Source of the DNA: Verrucomicrobiia bacterium
Lineage (GTDB): Bacteria > Verrucomicrobiota > Verrucomicrobiia > Limisphaerales > JAEYXS01
Length of the DNA stretch: 64,000 bases
Direction: 5' to 3'
Assembly: GCA_036405135.1 (NCBI GenBank)
Contig: DASWYF010000039.1
Coordinates: 1 to 64,000, forward strand
The translations under genes were made by a program, and so were the position numbers. Shown here in pieces: positions 8,801 through 18,208 of the stretch (its first letter is position 1; every line of letters begins with the position of its first letter). The notes beneath the pieces are model-generated. The model saw only the letters and a list, made by a program, of their open reading frames with translations. It searched no databases and was not told the origin of the DNA.

Positions 8801-10111
8801 CTAAATCACCGTCCCGCTCGGCACCACGCCATTTTTCGGGATGATGACGATACCATCACGCACATAATAGAGCGGATGATCGATGTCTCCCGTTTTGCCA
8901 TCAGCAGTGATCGTCACGTTGTCACCGATACGCGCATTCTTATCGATGATGGCATTCTCGATCTTGCAGTTCTTGCCGATACCGATCGGCGGACGCCCCT
9001 TCTCGCTGTTCTGCTGGATGGATTCCATGGACTCGTAATAGTCCGAGCCCAGCAGGATACTGCGATGAATACGTGAACCCGCTCCCACCAAACTTCGGAT
9101 GCCCACCAGTGTGTGGCTGATGCTCGCGTAGTTCAAAATACAACCGTCCGAAATGATCGAGTGGCTTACTTCGGCACCATTGATCTTCGTCGCCGGCAGG
9201 AAGCGCGGACGCGTGAAGATCGGAGCCGTCATGTCGAAGAAGTTGAAGCGCGGCAGCTCTGCCGTGAGATCAATGTTCGCATTGAAGAACGAACGGATAG
9301 TTCCAATGTCCTCCCAATAGCCTTGGAAGACATAGGAGAACACCTTGTGCGTGTTGATGGCACCCGGGATGATGTGCTTGCCGAAATCCGTCAGATCATT
9401 CTCCAGCAATTTCAGCATCACATCACGGTTGAAGACATAGATGCCCATCGACGCGAGAAACAGTTCGCCATCCCCTTCGATGCCCAGCTCGGGATACCAA
9501 TCTTTTTCCAACACCAACGTATCCTGCACAGCGGGATCTTTCGGCTTCTCGACGAAGCGCGTTATCCGGCGTTCCTCGTTGATCTGCATGATCCCCAATG
9601 CGGAGGCATCCCCACGTGCCACCGGTATGGTCGCGATGGTCAACTCCGCACCTGTAGCCTGATGCTGGGCCACGATCTTCGCGAAATCCATGCGATAGAG
9701 CTGGTCACCGCTCAAGATCAAGGCGTAGTCGAAATCATGATTGCGGAAATGCATCAAATTCTTCCGCACGGCATCAGCCGTTCCTTGATACCAGGTAGTG
9801 TCTGTAAAAGTCTGTTCCGCCGCGAGCAATTCCACGAAGCCACCGGAAAAATGATCGAACTTGTAGGACTGCGAGATATGCCGGTGCAGGGAGGCTGAGT
9901 TGAACTGCGTAAGCAAGTATATCTTGTTCACGCCTGAGTTCAGGCAGTTGGAAATGGGGATATCGACCAGACGGTACTTCCCCGCCAACGGCACGGCGGG
10001 TTTCGCGCGCTCTTTCGTCAGCGGAAAAAGCCGCGTCCCTTGCCCGCCACCCATGATGATGGCCAGGACTTTCAGAGGTTTACCAGTTGGCACAGCCGTT
10101 CCATTGGGCAT
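8801..10111 (-). CDS. glgC: Glucose-1-phosphate adenylyltransferase (ADP-glucose pyrophosphorylase)
   Basis: GlgC makes ADP-glucose from ATP and glucose-1-phosphate, the committed step of glycogen synthesis. The 436-residue product has the nucleotidyltransferase motif GGGQGTRLFPLT and the family segments AKPAVPLAGKYRLVDIP and GTADAVRKNL. The C-terminus is a left-handed beta-helix with hexapeptide-like repeats. The frame is open to 10174, but that extension has no homology character; the ATG at 10111 (MPNGTAV) is the natural start. No other glycogen genes are nearby. It diverges from glmS, so two sugar-phosphate genes share an intergenic region of about 100 bp. Confidence 0.96.
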   Translation of the reverse strand: MPNGTAVPTGKPLKVLAIIMGGGQGTRLFPLTKERAKPAVPLAGKYRLVDIPISNCLNSGVNKIYLLTQFNSASLHRHISQSYKFDHFSGGFVELLAAEQTFTDTTWYQGTADAVRKNLMHFRNHDFDYALILSGDQLYRMDFAKIVAQHQATGAELTIATIPVARGDASALGIMQINEERRITRFVEKPKDPAVQDTLVLEKDWYPELGIEGDGELFLASMGIYVFNRDVMLKLLENDLTDFGKHIIPGAINTHKVFSYVFQGYWEDIGTIRSFFNANIDLTAELPRFNFFDMTAPIFTRPRFLPATKINGAEVSHSIISDGCILNYASISHTLVGIRSLVGAGSRIHRSILLGSDYYESMESIQQNSEKGRPPIGIGKNCKIENAIIDKNARIGDNVTITADGKTGDIDHPLYYVRDGIVIIPKNGVVPSGTVI

Positions 10112-10215
10112 AGAATCCTTTTTCTTGCGGTTCGTTTGACCGTCTCTATACCCTGCTCTATCAGTTGAGGGCAACGAGATTCGTTTATCTCAATTTGTTC
10201 AAAGCTTTATAAATC

Positions 10216-12072
10216 ATGTGCGGAATCATCGGATACGTCGGCAAGCAACAAGCCACCCCCATCCTGCTGGAAGGTCTCCGGCGTCTGGAGTATCGCGGCT
10301 ATGACAGTGCCGGTGTTGTAGTCAGTCAGAATGGCGACCTTGCAACCCGCAAGAAGAAGGGGAAAATTGATGAGGGCCTCTCACGCCTCGTCACTCAACA
10401 ACCAGTTCAAGGAAACACTGGTGTAGGCCATACCCGCTGGGCGACCCATGGTGCCCCTTGCGATGAAAACTCCCACCCCCACCTGGATCAATCCGGCAAG
10501 ATCGCCCTCGTCCATAATGGCGTCATCGAGAACTACGAACGCCTGAAAGCCCGCTTCCTGAAGGCCGGACACATATTTCATTCGTCCACAGATACTGAAG
10601 TCCTCGCACATCTGGTTGGCGAACATTACGAAAAGCTGAATGGCCATGCCGCACCTGGTTCCAAACTTGCCCAAGCCGTGGCGAACGCACTCCGTGAAGT
10701 GATCGGCACCTACGGCATCGCCGTCATCTGCAAGGATGAACCCGGCGTCATCGTCGGGGCTCGGCGCGGATCACCCCTCATCATCGGCGTGGGCGAAGGT
10801 GAAAACTTCCTCGCCAGTGATTCCAGCGCCATCGTCGCTCACACTCAAAAGGTCGTTTACTTGAACGACTACGATGTGGTGACGCTGGATAAGGACGACT
10901 TTAAAGTCATCAACCTCGGCACGGACACTGCCAAAGTCCAAATCAGCCAGATCGAGTTCAATGCTGATGCTGTGGAGCGTGGTGAATATGCCCACTTCAT
11001 GCTCAAGGAGATCTTTGAACAGCCCCGCACCGTGGAAAATGCCATGCGTGGCCGAATCGATCTCGATGAAGCCATGGCCAAATTCGGCGGCCTGAACATG
11101 ACCAGCGCTGAATTGCGGGGCGTGGACCGTGTCGTCATCTCCGCCTGCGGCACAAGTTGGCACGCAGCTCTAGTGGGTGAATACCTTTTCGAAGAATTTG
11201 CCCATTTGCCGACCGAAGTGGAATACGCCAGCGAGTTTCGCTACCGCAACGCTCCCATTGAAAAACACACTCTTGTCCTCGTCATCACCCAATCCGGCGA
11301 AACCGCAGACACTCTGGCATGCTTGCGCGAGGCCCGCCGTCGCGGTCACAAAGTTCTGAGCATCTGCAATGTCGTCGGCAGCACGATCGCTCGTGAAGCC
11401 GATGGCGGCATCTACCTGCATGCCGGGCCTGAGATCGGTGTCGCCTCTACCAAAGCGTTCACCTCACAGGTCACAGTCCTTACCTTGCTTGCGCTCTACA
11501 TGGGCCGTCTGCGCATGCTCTCTCATGGTCGCGGCCAGCAGATCATCAAGGCGCTGGAGGCCGTGCCCAAGCAGATCGAATCCTTACTGGCACAGAACGA
11601 GCGCATCAAGCAGATCGCCCTCAAGTATTCGCACGTGGAAGACTTCTTCTTCCTTGGCCGCCAATACACCTTCCCCGTCGCGCTTGAAGGTGCCTTAAAG
11701 CTCAAGGAAATCTCCTACATTCACGCGGAAGGCTATCCTGCCGCTGAGATGAAGCACGGCCCTATCGCGATGATCGACGAACGCACACCAACCGTGTTCA
11801 TCATTCCGAGCGATGGCCTCTATGAGAAGACCTACAGCAATCTCCAGGAGATCAAGGCCCGCAAAGGCCCCATCATTGCGCTCGCCACGGAAGGCAACAA
11901 GGACATCAGCACGAACGTGGAGGATGTCATCTATCTTCCCGCCACGCTGGAGCCGATCTTCCCTTTGTTGGCCGTTGTGCCGCTGCAACTGCTCTCTTAT
12001 CACATCGCCGTGGCACGCGGTTGCGATGTGGACAAGCCACGCAATCTGGCTAAGAGCGTGACGGTGGAGTAA
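10216..12072 (+). CDS. glmS: Glutamine--fructose-6-phosphate aminotransferase (isomerizing)
   Basis: GlmS makes glucosamine-6-phosphate from fructose-6-phosphate and glutamine, the first step toward UDP-GlcNAc. The 618-residue protein starts MCGIIGYVG with Cys2 as the glutaminase nucleophile. The class II amidotransferase domain spans about residues 2-225 and includes GHTRWATHG. Two SIS sugar-isomerase domains follow, with SGETADT and the C-terminal LAKSVTVE. Length and ends match the family. There is no recognisable glmS ribozyme in the short leader. It is followed 28 nt later by mtnP. Confidence 0.97.
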   Translation: MCGIIGYVGKQQATPILLEGLRRLEYRGYDSAGVVVSQNGDLATRKKKGKIDEGLSRLVTQQPVQGNTGVGHTRWATHGAPCDENSHPHLDQSGKIALVHNGVIENYERLKARFLKAGHIFHSSTDTEVLAHLVGEHYEKLNGHAAPGSKLAQAVANALREVIGTYGIAVICKDEPGVIVGARRGSPLIIGVGEGENFLASDSSAIVAHTQKVVYLNDYDVVTLDKDDFKVINLGTDTAKVQISQIEFNADAVERGEYAHFMLKEIFEQPRTVENAMRGRIDLDEAMAKFGGLNMTSAELRGVDRVVISACGTSWHAALVGEYLFEEFAHLPTEVEYASEFRYRNAPIEKHTLVLVITQSGETADTLACLREARRRGHKVLSICNVVGSTIAREADGGIYLHAGPEIGVASTKAFTSQVTVLTLLALYMGRLRMLSHGRGQQIIKALEAVPKQIESLLAQNERIKQIALKYSHVEDFFFLGRQYTFPVALEGALKLKEISYIHAEGYPAAEMKHGPIAMIDERTPTVFIIPSDGLYEKTYSNLQEIKARKGPIIALATEGNKDISTNVEDVIYLPATLEPIFPLLAVVPLQLLSYHIAVARGCDVDKPRNLAKSVTVE

Positions 12073-12100
12073 TCATTTCCTTTCAACCAAGATCCACACC

Positions 12101-12964
12101 ATGGCAACCAATCGCATCGGTATCATCGGCGGCAGCGGCCTGTATCACATCGAGGGCTTCACCAATCAGAAATGGGTGAAGGTCAAGACACCCTTCGGCG
12201 ATCCTTCAGATGAATTTCTTACCGGCACACTCGCCGGTCGCGAAGTCGTCTTCCTGCCCCGCCATGCTCGTGGTCATCGCATTTTGCCTGCTGAGTTGAA
12301 TCATCGCGCGAATATCTGGGCGATGAAAAAACTCGGCGTGCACTGGATCATCAGCGTGAGTGCCGTGGGTTCCTTGCAAGCGAAGTATAAGCCGTGCGAC
12401 ATCGTGCTCATTGATCAATTCCTTGATCGCACCAAGCAATCATTAAACCACACCTTCTTCGGGCGCGGGATCGTCGCCCACATCGCCTTTGCCGATCCAA
12501 TCTGTGAAGAGCTCCGTCAGATCCTTTACAAGACCGCGAAATCCTGTAAAGCGCGCGCACACAATGGCGGCACCTATGTGAACATGGAAGGTCCCGCCTT
12601 CAGCACACGCGCCGAATCCCTTACTAATCACGACCTCGGCTACGATGTCATCGGCATGACGAATCTAGGCGAGGCAAAGTGCGCTCGTGAAGCCGAAATC
12701 GCCTACGCCACCATGGCGATGGTCACCGACTACGATTGCTGGAAGACGGATGAAGCGCACGTGACCTTGGAAATGGTCATCGAGTATCTCCATCGCAATG
12801 CGTCCAAGGCGAAAGAGATCGTCACCAAGGCCATCGCTCAAATCCCGCAAGAACCAAACTGGTCCTGCCACAGTGCGTTACACAACGCCATCATCACAGA
12901 CAAGAAACTGTGGCCGAAGAAGACAGTGAAAGAACTGCAACCCGTTCTGGCAAAATATCTCTGA
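12101..12964 (+). CDS. mtnP: S-methyl-5'-thioadenosine phosphorylase
   Basis: This 287-residue enzyme should phosphorolyse methylthioadenosine to adenine and methylthioribose-1-phosphate for purine and methionine salvage. The N-terminal IGIIGGSGLY phosphate loop is followed by LPRHARGHR, the active-site segment NMEGPAFSTRAE, and MTNLGEAKCAREAEI. The Asp-containing TDYDCW segment favours adenine-type MTAP over guanine-type purine nucleoside phosphorylases. Length is normal for the family. It lies close behind glmS and converges with a small pseudopilin gene. It relates to the same SAM/methionine economy as the riboswitch operon at 43 kb, though it is not linked to it. Confidence 0.92.
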   Translation: MATNRIGIIGGSGLYHIEGFTNQKWVKVKTPFGDPSDEFLTGTLAGREVVFLPRHARGHRILPAELNHRANIWAMKKLGVHWIISVSAVGSLQAKYKPCDIVLIDQFLDRTKQSLNHTFFGRGIVAHIAFADPICEELRQILYKTAKSCKARAHNGGTYVNMEGPAFSTRAESLTNHDLGYDVIGMTNLGEAKCAREAEIAYATMAMVTDYDCWKTDEAHVTLEMVIEYLHRNASKAKEIVTKAIAQIPQEPNWSCHSALHNAIITDKKLWPKKTVKELQPVLAKYL

Positions 12965-12967
12965 CCA

Positions 12968-13318
12968 TCACTCCAACGTGTGCCCGGCGACAGTGCACGT
13001 GGCTTTATTGGTCAGCGAGTTGATCGCATAATTGCCATTGTTTGGACAGCCGATCGCGTATCGGAAATAAGGTTGCAACTCCGCCATGGTGGGTGTGTCG
13101 CCTCCCTCTTTTTGGTGCTCCACAGCCCATTGCTGCTTCACGTTTTCCAACTGCCGCAGATTGGCCAAGCACGTCACCAGTTGAGCACGCTCCCTTGGTT
13201 TGGAAACGGTGACAATCGCAATCGCAGCCAACAAGCCCAATATCCCCGCCACAATCATGACCTCGATCAAGGTCATGCCTTGGCAACCCTGCTTTGCGGT
13301 TATTCTCACTCTTTGCAT
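12968..13318 (-). CDS. Small type IV pilin-like/pseudopilin protein
   Basis: This 116-residue protein has a prepilin peptidase site: Gly14 then MTLIEVMIVAGILGLLAAIA, with Glu at +5 (Glu19). The C-terminal domain is short and soluble, with two cysteines and a 'CPNNGNYAIN' segment common in small Verrucomicrobia pseudopilins. It should be membrane-anchored and processed by a prepilin peptidase encoded elsewhere. No secretion genes adjoin it. It converges with mtnP, 3 nt away. Confidence 0.85.
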   Translation of the reverse strand: MQRVRITAKQGCQGMTLIEVMIVAGILGLLAAIAIVTVSKPRERAQLVTCLANLRQLENVKQQWAVEHQKEGGDTPTMAELQPYFRYAIGCPNNGNYAINSLTNKATCTVAGHTLE

Positions 13319-13433
13319 GATAGCATTTTACCGGCCAACAAGCCATATGGAATAATTCCAAATGAATCCAGACATCTGCCCCTGTTGTAAAAGATGACAA
13401 ACAAGATGGCATTCCCTCCATTTTCGTTCTAAG

Positions 13434-13856
13434 TTGCACAACATGAGCATGTTCCCCGTGAGCCATGAAAAGGAAGATCAGCTCAATCAACGCATGTCTG
13501 CCCTGGGAATCAACGAGGCGGACATTGAGGAATCCTTTGTCCGTTCCGGCGGTCATGGCGGGCAGAACGTGAACAAAGTGGCCACCTGCGTCATGCTTTT
13601 GCATCGCCCTACCGGCATTCAAGTGAAGTGCCAGGATACCCGTCAGCAAGGCATGAATCGCTTCCTCGCCCGAAAACTCCTGCTCGATAAGATCGAAGCA
13701 GAGCGCAAAGGCAGGATTGATGCAGAACGTTCTCGCGTAGAGAAACTCCGCCGCCAGAAGCGCGGTCGCAGTCGTGGTGCCAAACAACGCATCCTCGCAG
13801 ACAAAGCCCGCAACTCCGTGAAGAAAAGTTTTCGACGCCGTCCAGCCGATGATTGA
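13434..13856 (+). CDS. Stand-alone GGQ release-factor domain protein (peptide chain release factor-like)
   Basis: This 140-residue protein is essentially domain 3 of class I release factors. The motif [14 protein letters not shown] is at about residues 36-49 and contains the universal GGQ that triggers peptidyl-tRNA hydrolysis. It is followed by [16 protein letters not shown], as in RF1/RF2. The codon-recognition domain 2 is absent. The C-terminus is strongly basic ([14 protein letters not shown]...), as in ribosome-rescue proteins such as ArfB and human C12orf65. A role in rescuing stalled ribosomes is likely by family analogy. The ATGs at 13434, 13443 and 13449 are all possible starts. The true release factor prfB is at 33.6 kb. 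Confidence 0.85.
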   Translation: MHNMSMFPVSHEKEDQLNQRMSALGINEADIEESFVRSGGHGGQNVNKVATCVMLLHRPTGIQVKCQDTRQQGMNRFLARKLLLDKIEAERKGRIDAERSRVEKLRRQKRGRSRGAKQRILADKARNSVKKSFRRRPADD

Positions 13857-13892
13857 CGTAGCCGCCGAAGTAATAAGGCGGAACTAACTGAC
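13857..13892 (+). repeat. Dispersed repeat 'CGTAGCCG...TAAT.AGGCGGAAC...TGAC'
   Basis: A short element with a CCGCC/GGCGG inverted repeat lies directly after the release-factor-like gene. A related copy is at 34831-34872. It looks like a family of small intergenic palindromic repeats. Confidence 0.5.
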
Positions 13893-13896
13893 CCCT

Positions 13897-14744
13897 ATGA
13901 AAAAGCTGCTCTCCCTTCTGATGATGCTTTTCACCACCAGCATCCTCGCACAACAACCCGCTCCCCCTCGTCTCATCGTCCGAGCCGATGACATGGGCTA
14001 CTCTCACGCTGGCAACGAAGCCATCTTGAAATCCTATAAGGAAGGCATCGCCACCTCCGTCGAGATCATCGTCCCCTCCCCGTGGTTTCCTGAAGCCGTG
14101 AAACTCCTCACCGAAAACCCGAATGTCGATGTCGGCATCCACCTCGCCCTCACGGCGGAATGGGACAATGTGAAATGGCGACCTCTCACCGATTGCCCCA
14201 GCCTCCGCGATCCCGATGGTTACTTCTTCCCTATGGTCTATCCGAACAAAAACTATCCCGGCCGCTCCATCGCCGAGAACGCGTGGAAGCTCGAAGACAT
14301 CGAGCAAGAAGTCCGCGCCCAAATCAAGATGGCCAAGAAGAAAATCCCTCGCATCAGCCATGTCTCCGCACACATGGGCTTCACCTCGCTTGATCCCAAA
14401 GTGCGCGCCCTCGTCGAACGCCTTAGTAAAGAATACGGCCTCATGTTCGACACCGCCGGAGCCGATGTAAAACGCGCCACCTACCTCGGCCCCAAGAAAA
14501 CTTCGGCAGAGAAAATCACCAGCTTCATCAAGATGATTGAAAGCCTCGAACCCGGAAAAACCTACCTCTTCGTCGATCACCCCGGCCTAGCCCCCCCGAA
14601 GTCCGCGCCATCCATCACCTAGGCTACGAGGATGTAGCGATAGACCGACAAGGCGTCACCGACACCATGATCAGTCCCAAAGTAAAAGAAGCCATCAAAA
14701 CTAAAGGAATCCAATTGATCAGCTACAAAGATTTGAAAAAGTGA
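13897..14744 (+). pseudogene. YdjC/ChbG-type carbohydrate deacetylase, apparent frameshift
   Basis: A polysaccharide deacetylase of the ChbG/YdjC family, predicted to remove acetyl groups from oligosaccharides. An N-terminal signal peptide ends near residues 19-20. The metal-binding RADDMGYSHAGNEAI and the HVSAHMGF and DHPG segments are present. The frame stops at 14622 after VDHPGLAPP. The expected C-terminus (EVRAIHHLGYEDVA...QLISYKDLKK) continues in another frame to 14744. The switch falls in a run of seven C around 14590-14597; one extra base would restore the frame. It may be a recent mutation or a sequencing error. The N-terminal 241 residues would otherwise be made as a truncated protein. 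Confidence 0.8.
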
Positions 14745-14807
14745 TGCTCTTGCAGGAAGTAAATTTTACATCTTGGCAGGCACATTAAGATTCATTCAAA
14801 TCACAGC

Positions 14808-16472
14808 ATGAGGTTGTTGTTCCTCCTGATATTTTGCAGCTCACTCGCTGGCGCTCATGCGCAAACGGAAAACGATGCTGTCGCGCAAAGGAATTCTGAG
14901 CTCAGGCTGTTGCGGGCCCGCGCTGTCAAAGGAGATCCCGAGGCCCAAACGCGATTGGGCATGAAACATTCCTATGGCGATGGCATTGCCCAGAATGAAG
15001 CGGAAGCAGCCATATGGTTTCGCAAGGCTGCACTCCAAGGCAATCCGCTGGCCCAGTATGAACTGGGAGTTTTACACACCCTCGGAGGCGGTGTTGTCAA
15101 AGATTATGATGAAGCGTTCAAATGGTTGCGCATGTCCGCCGATCAAGGTCATCCGGACGGAATGATGGCATTAGGGCTCGCATACAGTTTTGGGCGGGGC
15201 ACAGCCAAGAATGACGCGGAGGCTGCCAAATGGTACCGGCAGGCCGCAGAGAAAGGCAACGCACAGGCCCAGCAAAACTTGGGCACAGCTCTACTGAACG
15301 GGCTCGGTGTGCCAATCGATGAAATCGAAGGAATCAAGTGGGCACGTAAAGCAGCGGACCAAGGACGCGCCGATGCACAATATAACATGGGTGTCGCTTG
15401 TCGCGATGGGCTTGGTGGCACGAAAATCGATACGTCTGAAGCAGTGAAATGGTTCCGCATGTCAGCCGTTCAGGGACTCGCTGACTCTCAGATGAGCCTT
15501 GGTGCATGCTATGAGACTGGAACAGGTGTCGCCATAGATTGGGCGGAATCGGTCAGGTGGTATCGCATGGCTGCGACACAAAACAACATTGAGGGCCAAT
15601 TCTACCTCGGCAGGGCTTATACTTATGGTTCCGGGATAGCCAGAGACGAGGCCGAAGGGGCCAAATGGTTCCGCAAAGCCATTGCTCAAGGACATACCCG
15701 TGCCATGTATGAGCTGGCGCTTATGTACCGCTCAGGCCGCGGAGTGCCTGAAAATGATGAAGAAGCTCTAAAGCTCCTGCAACAGTCTGCCAAAGAAGGC
15801 TACGATCAGGCAGAAGCATTCATTGGTTCCTTGTATCTCAGGGGAGATTCAGTCCCTAAAGACGAACGTCTTGGCTTGGAATACCTGAATAAGGCGCTCG
15901 CCAAAGATTCCTCAGAAGCCAAATATTTTCTCGGGGTCGCTTACGCAGAGGGGTTAGGTGTCCCTAAAGACAACACCAAAGCCATCCACTATTTTAAACA
16001 ATCGGCAGAACAAGGATACCACACCGCTCGCGTGATATTAGGCGATTGTTATTCGCGAGGCGCCGGCGTTTCTCAAGACCACATCGAATCGGTGAAATGG
16101 TATCGCCTCGCAGCAGAACAAGGTGACCGCGAAGCCCAGTTCCAACTAGCCAAATCCTATCGCTTCGGCATCGGGGTTCAGAAAGATGAAGTCGAAGCGG
16201 GAAAGTGGAATCTACAAGCAGCGAACCAGCACCATGGTGCGGCACAGTATCGACTGGGGCTCATGCATGCCGCTGGCGAAGGAGTGCCGAAAGACTTCGT
16301 GCAAGCCTACAAATGGCTTTTGCTCGCTAAAAAAAATGAAGAAAAAGAGCCGCAAGTAGGAATGGCTGCATTGAATCATGCAATCTCTGACATAGAGAAA
16401 TCACTGACTGAAGAACAGATCGCCCAAGCTCAAAAGCTTTCACGTGAATTTAGAACAGGCCGCGTAAAGTAA
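14808..16472 (+). CDS. Secreted Sel1-repeat (TPR-like) protein
   Basis: This 554-residue protein has a signal peptide (cleavage near AHAQ, residues 16-19). About thirteen tandem Sel1-like repeats of roughly 36 residues follow, each with the pattern AxxxLGxxYxxGxGVxxDxxEAxKWxRxAAxQG. These alpha-solenoids act as protein-protein adaptors, often in the cell envelope. No catalytic motif is seen. The gene stands alone between the deacetylase and tRNA-Lys. Another, very short Sel1 protein is encoded at 49948-50241. Confidence 0.9.
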   Translation: MRLLFLLIFCSSLAGAHAQTENDAVAQRNSELRLLRARAVKGDPEAQTRLGMKHSYGDGIAQNEAEAAIWFRKAALQGNPLAQYELGVLHTLGGGVVKDYDEAFKWLRMSADQGHPDGMMALGLAYSFGRGTAKNDAEAAKWYRQAAEKGNAQAQQNLGTALLNGLGVPIDEIEGIKWARKAADQGRADAQYNMGVACRDGLGGTKIDTSEAVKWFRMSAVQGLADSQMSLGACYETGTGVAIDWAESVRWYRMAATQNNIEGQFYLGRAYTYGSGIARDEAEGAKWFRKAIAQGHTRAMYELALMYRSGRGVPENDEEALKLLQQSAKEGYDQAEAFIGSLYLRGDSVPKDERLGLEYLNKALAKDSSEAKYFLGVAYAEGLGVPKDNTKAIHYFKQSAEQGYHTARVILGDCYSRGAGVSQDHIESVKWYRLAAEQGDREAQFQLAKSYRFGIGVQKDEVEAGKWNLQAANQHHGAAQYRLGLMHAAGEGVPKDFVQAYKWLLLAKKNEEKEPQVGMAALNHAISDIEKSLTEEQIAQAQKLSREFRTGRVK

Positions 16473-16525
16473 GTGATATATCGACGAAACCCACGCCATC
16501 CTCGTATATCAACAGGGTGAAAAAG

Positions 16526-16600
16526 TGGTGGGCTGGGCGAGACTCGAACTCGCAACCAACGGCTTAAAAGGCCGCTGCTCTACCATTGAGCTACCGGCCC
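16526..16600 (-). tRNA. tRNA-Lys (anticodon TTT)
   Basis: On the minus strand the sequence folds as a cloverleaf. The acceptor arm GGGCCGG/CCAGCCC has one mismatch. The D arm is GCTC...GAGC, the anticodon stem GCGGC/GCCGT with loop CTTTTAA, and the T arm GCGAG-TTCGAGT-CTCGC. The anticodon is TTT, decoding Lys AAA/AAG. The discriminator A and CCA end are encoded (16526-16529). Confidence 0.93.
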
Positions 16601-16713
16601 ACCGAAGAGGGGCGAAAACTAAGCTCCAAACGCCTCAAGCGCAAGCATCATTTCTTGGGGCCTTTTAAAAAATCAGCGGATTATCCTTAAAATATTCCAG
16701 CCGTTGTAACAGG

Positions 16714-18204
16714 CTAATTTGTCACCCTGCCGGGTTCTCTTACCCCGTTTCCTTTTCGATTAGTCAAGGAATCCCCCAAATCTTCCCGAGCCAGCTCTGC
16801 CAACTGCTGCAATCGCACAACGATTTCCGGGTTCTTGGCAGCCACATTCGTCGTTTCACTCAAGTCATTCTTTAAATCGTACAGCTCCAATTCTGTCTTC
16901 GCATTTTGATACTCTGCCGGCTTGCCGTCCGTGCCGCCAGATTTGTCACCCAGCGTGCGATATGTATGCGGGAAGAACAGCTTCCACTGTCCGCTGATCA
17001 CGGCTTGAAGCTGGTTGTTCGCGTAGTAGATGTAATACGCCTCATGCGGACTCTTCGCCTGCGCATCGCCCTTTAGGAGAGGCCAGATATCTTTCCCATC
17101 GATCTTCTTCTCAGGCAGCGGTGCTCCCACCAATCCCGCAATCGTCGGTAACAGATCGATAGTCATCGTTGGAATTTCACTCACACGGTTCTGCGGAATC
17201 TTTCCCGGCCAACGCGCGATGAACGGAACCCGCACACCACCTTCCCACGACGTCCCCTTGCCTTCTCTCAAAGGCCCTGCTGAACCTGCATGCGTTCCAT
17301 AAGAAAGCCACGGTCCGTTATCCGATGTAAAGATCACCAGCGTGTTCTCATCCAACCCATTCACGCTGAGCGTTCGCAAAATCTCCCCCACCGACCAATC
17401 AATCTCCATCAGCACATCTCCGAGCACACCCTTCTCCGATTTGCCTTTGAACTTGTCGGAAACATAGAGCGGCACATGCGGCATATTATGCGCCACATAC
17501 AGGAAGAACGGTTTGGCCTTGTTCTTCTCAATGAATTTCACCGCCCGTTCCGTATACCAAGTCGTAAGCTGTGTCTGATCTTCGGGTGTCAGCTTGGGAT
17601 TCACCACCTTGTCTCCTTCGATCATCGGCAAGTCAGGCCAACGCTTTTTCTTCGGAGAATCGTCCGGCAGATCAACCACCTCCGGGTGGAACGGCCACAT
17701 ATCGTTGGAATACGGGATTCCGAAATACTCTTCGAAACCCTGTTTCACCGGCAGCAATGAAGGATGATCGCCCAGATGCCATTTGCCGAACATGCCTGTG
17801 GCATAACCTTTTTGCTTCACTACCTCGGCGATGGTCATTTCAGAAGGATTCAACCCCACTTTCGCTCCCGGCCCTAACGCGCCATGGATGCCCAGACGGT
17901 TGTTGTAACATCCCGTGAGCAATGCCGCGCGGGAAGCGGAACACACCGCTTGGCTCACATGAAAGTTGACGAAGCGAATCCCCTCCTTCGCCATACGATC
18001 AAGGTTTGGTGTTTTAAAACCCCTGCCACCGAACACGCCGACATCCGCATAGCCCAAGTCATCCGTGAAGATGATGACCACATTAGGCGGGCGTGTCTCC
18101 GCCCTGATTGCCGAATTACCGATCCACAAGCCAACCACCAGCAACAGACACAACACTGTCAGTCGCCGTCCGACAAAGGGCAGATGAGTCCCGGTTTTGC
18201 TCAT
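16714..18204 (-). CDS. Sulfatase (arylsulfatase A-like, S1 family)
   Basis: This 496-residue exported enzyme should hydrolyse sulfate esters, probably of sulfated polysaccharides. A signal peptide lies at about residues 11-36. NVVIIFTDDLGYADVG (Asp48, Asp49) binds calcium. The formylglycine site CSASRAALLTG starts at Cys88; Ala replaces the common Pro in C-x-P-x-R, an accepted variant. The conversion to formylglycine needs a separate enzyme. The SUMF1-like protein at 29-30.8 kb is unlikely to serve because of its cytochrome fusion. The frame is open to 18366, but the ATG at 18204 gives a proper signal peptide and starts 4 nt after the HEAT-repeat gene stop, so the two are likely one operon. 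Confidence 0.93.
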   Translation of the reverse strand: MSKTGTHLPFVGRRLTVLCLLLVVGLWIGNSAIRAETRPPNVVIIFTDDLGYADVGVFGGRGFKTPNLDRMAKEGIRFVNFHVSQAVCSASRAALLTGCYNNRLGIHGALGPGAKVGLNPSEMTIAEVVKQKGYATGMFGKWHLGDHPSLLPVKQGFEEYFGIPYSNDMWPFHPEVVDLPDDSPKKKRWPDLPMIEGDKVVNPKLTPEDQTQLTTWYTERAVKFIEKNKAKPFFLYVAHNMPHVPLYVSDKFKGKSEKGVLGDVLMEIDWSVGEILRTLSVNGLDENTLVIFTSDNGPWLSYGTHAGSAGPLREGKGTSWEGGVRVPFIARWPGKIPQNRVSEIPTMTIDLLPTIAGLVGAPLPEKKIDGKDIWPLLKGDAQAKSPHEAYYIYYANNQLQAVISGQWKLFFPHTYRTLGDKSGGTDGKPAEYQNAKTELELYDLKNDLSETTNVAAKNPEIVVRLQQLAELAREDLGDSLTNRKGNGVREPGRVTN

Positions 18205-18208
18205 TTGC

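Noticed and set aside
10112-10215. Possible glmS ribozyme
   Set aside because: The short leader before glmS has none of the conserved ribozyme core, and it is mostly occupied by the divergent glgC upstream region.
13609-14580. A 323-codon minus-strand frame opposite the release-factor-like and deacetylase genes
   Set aside because: It is antisense to conserved proteins and has no recognisable domain.
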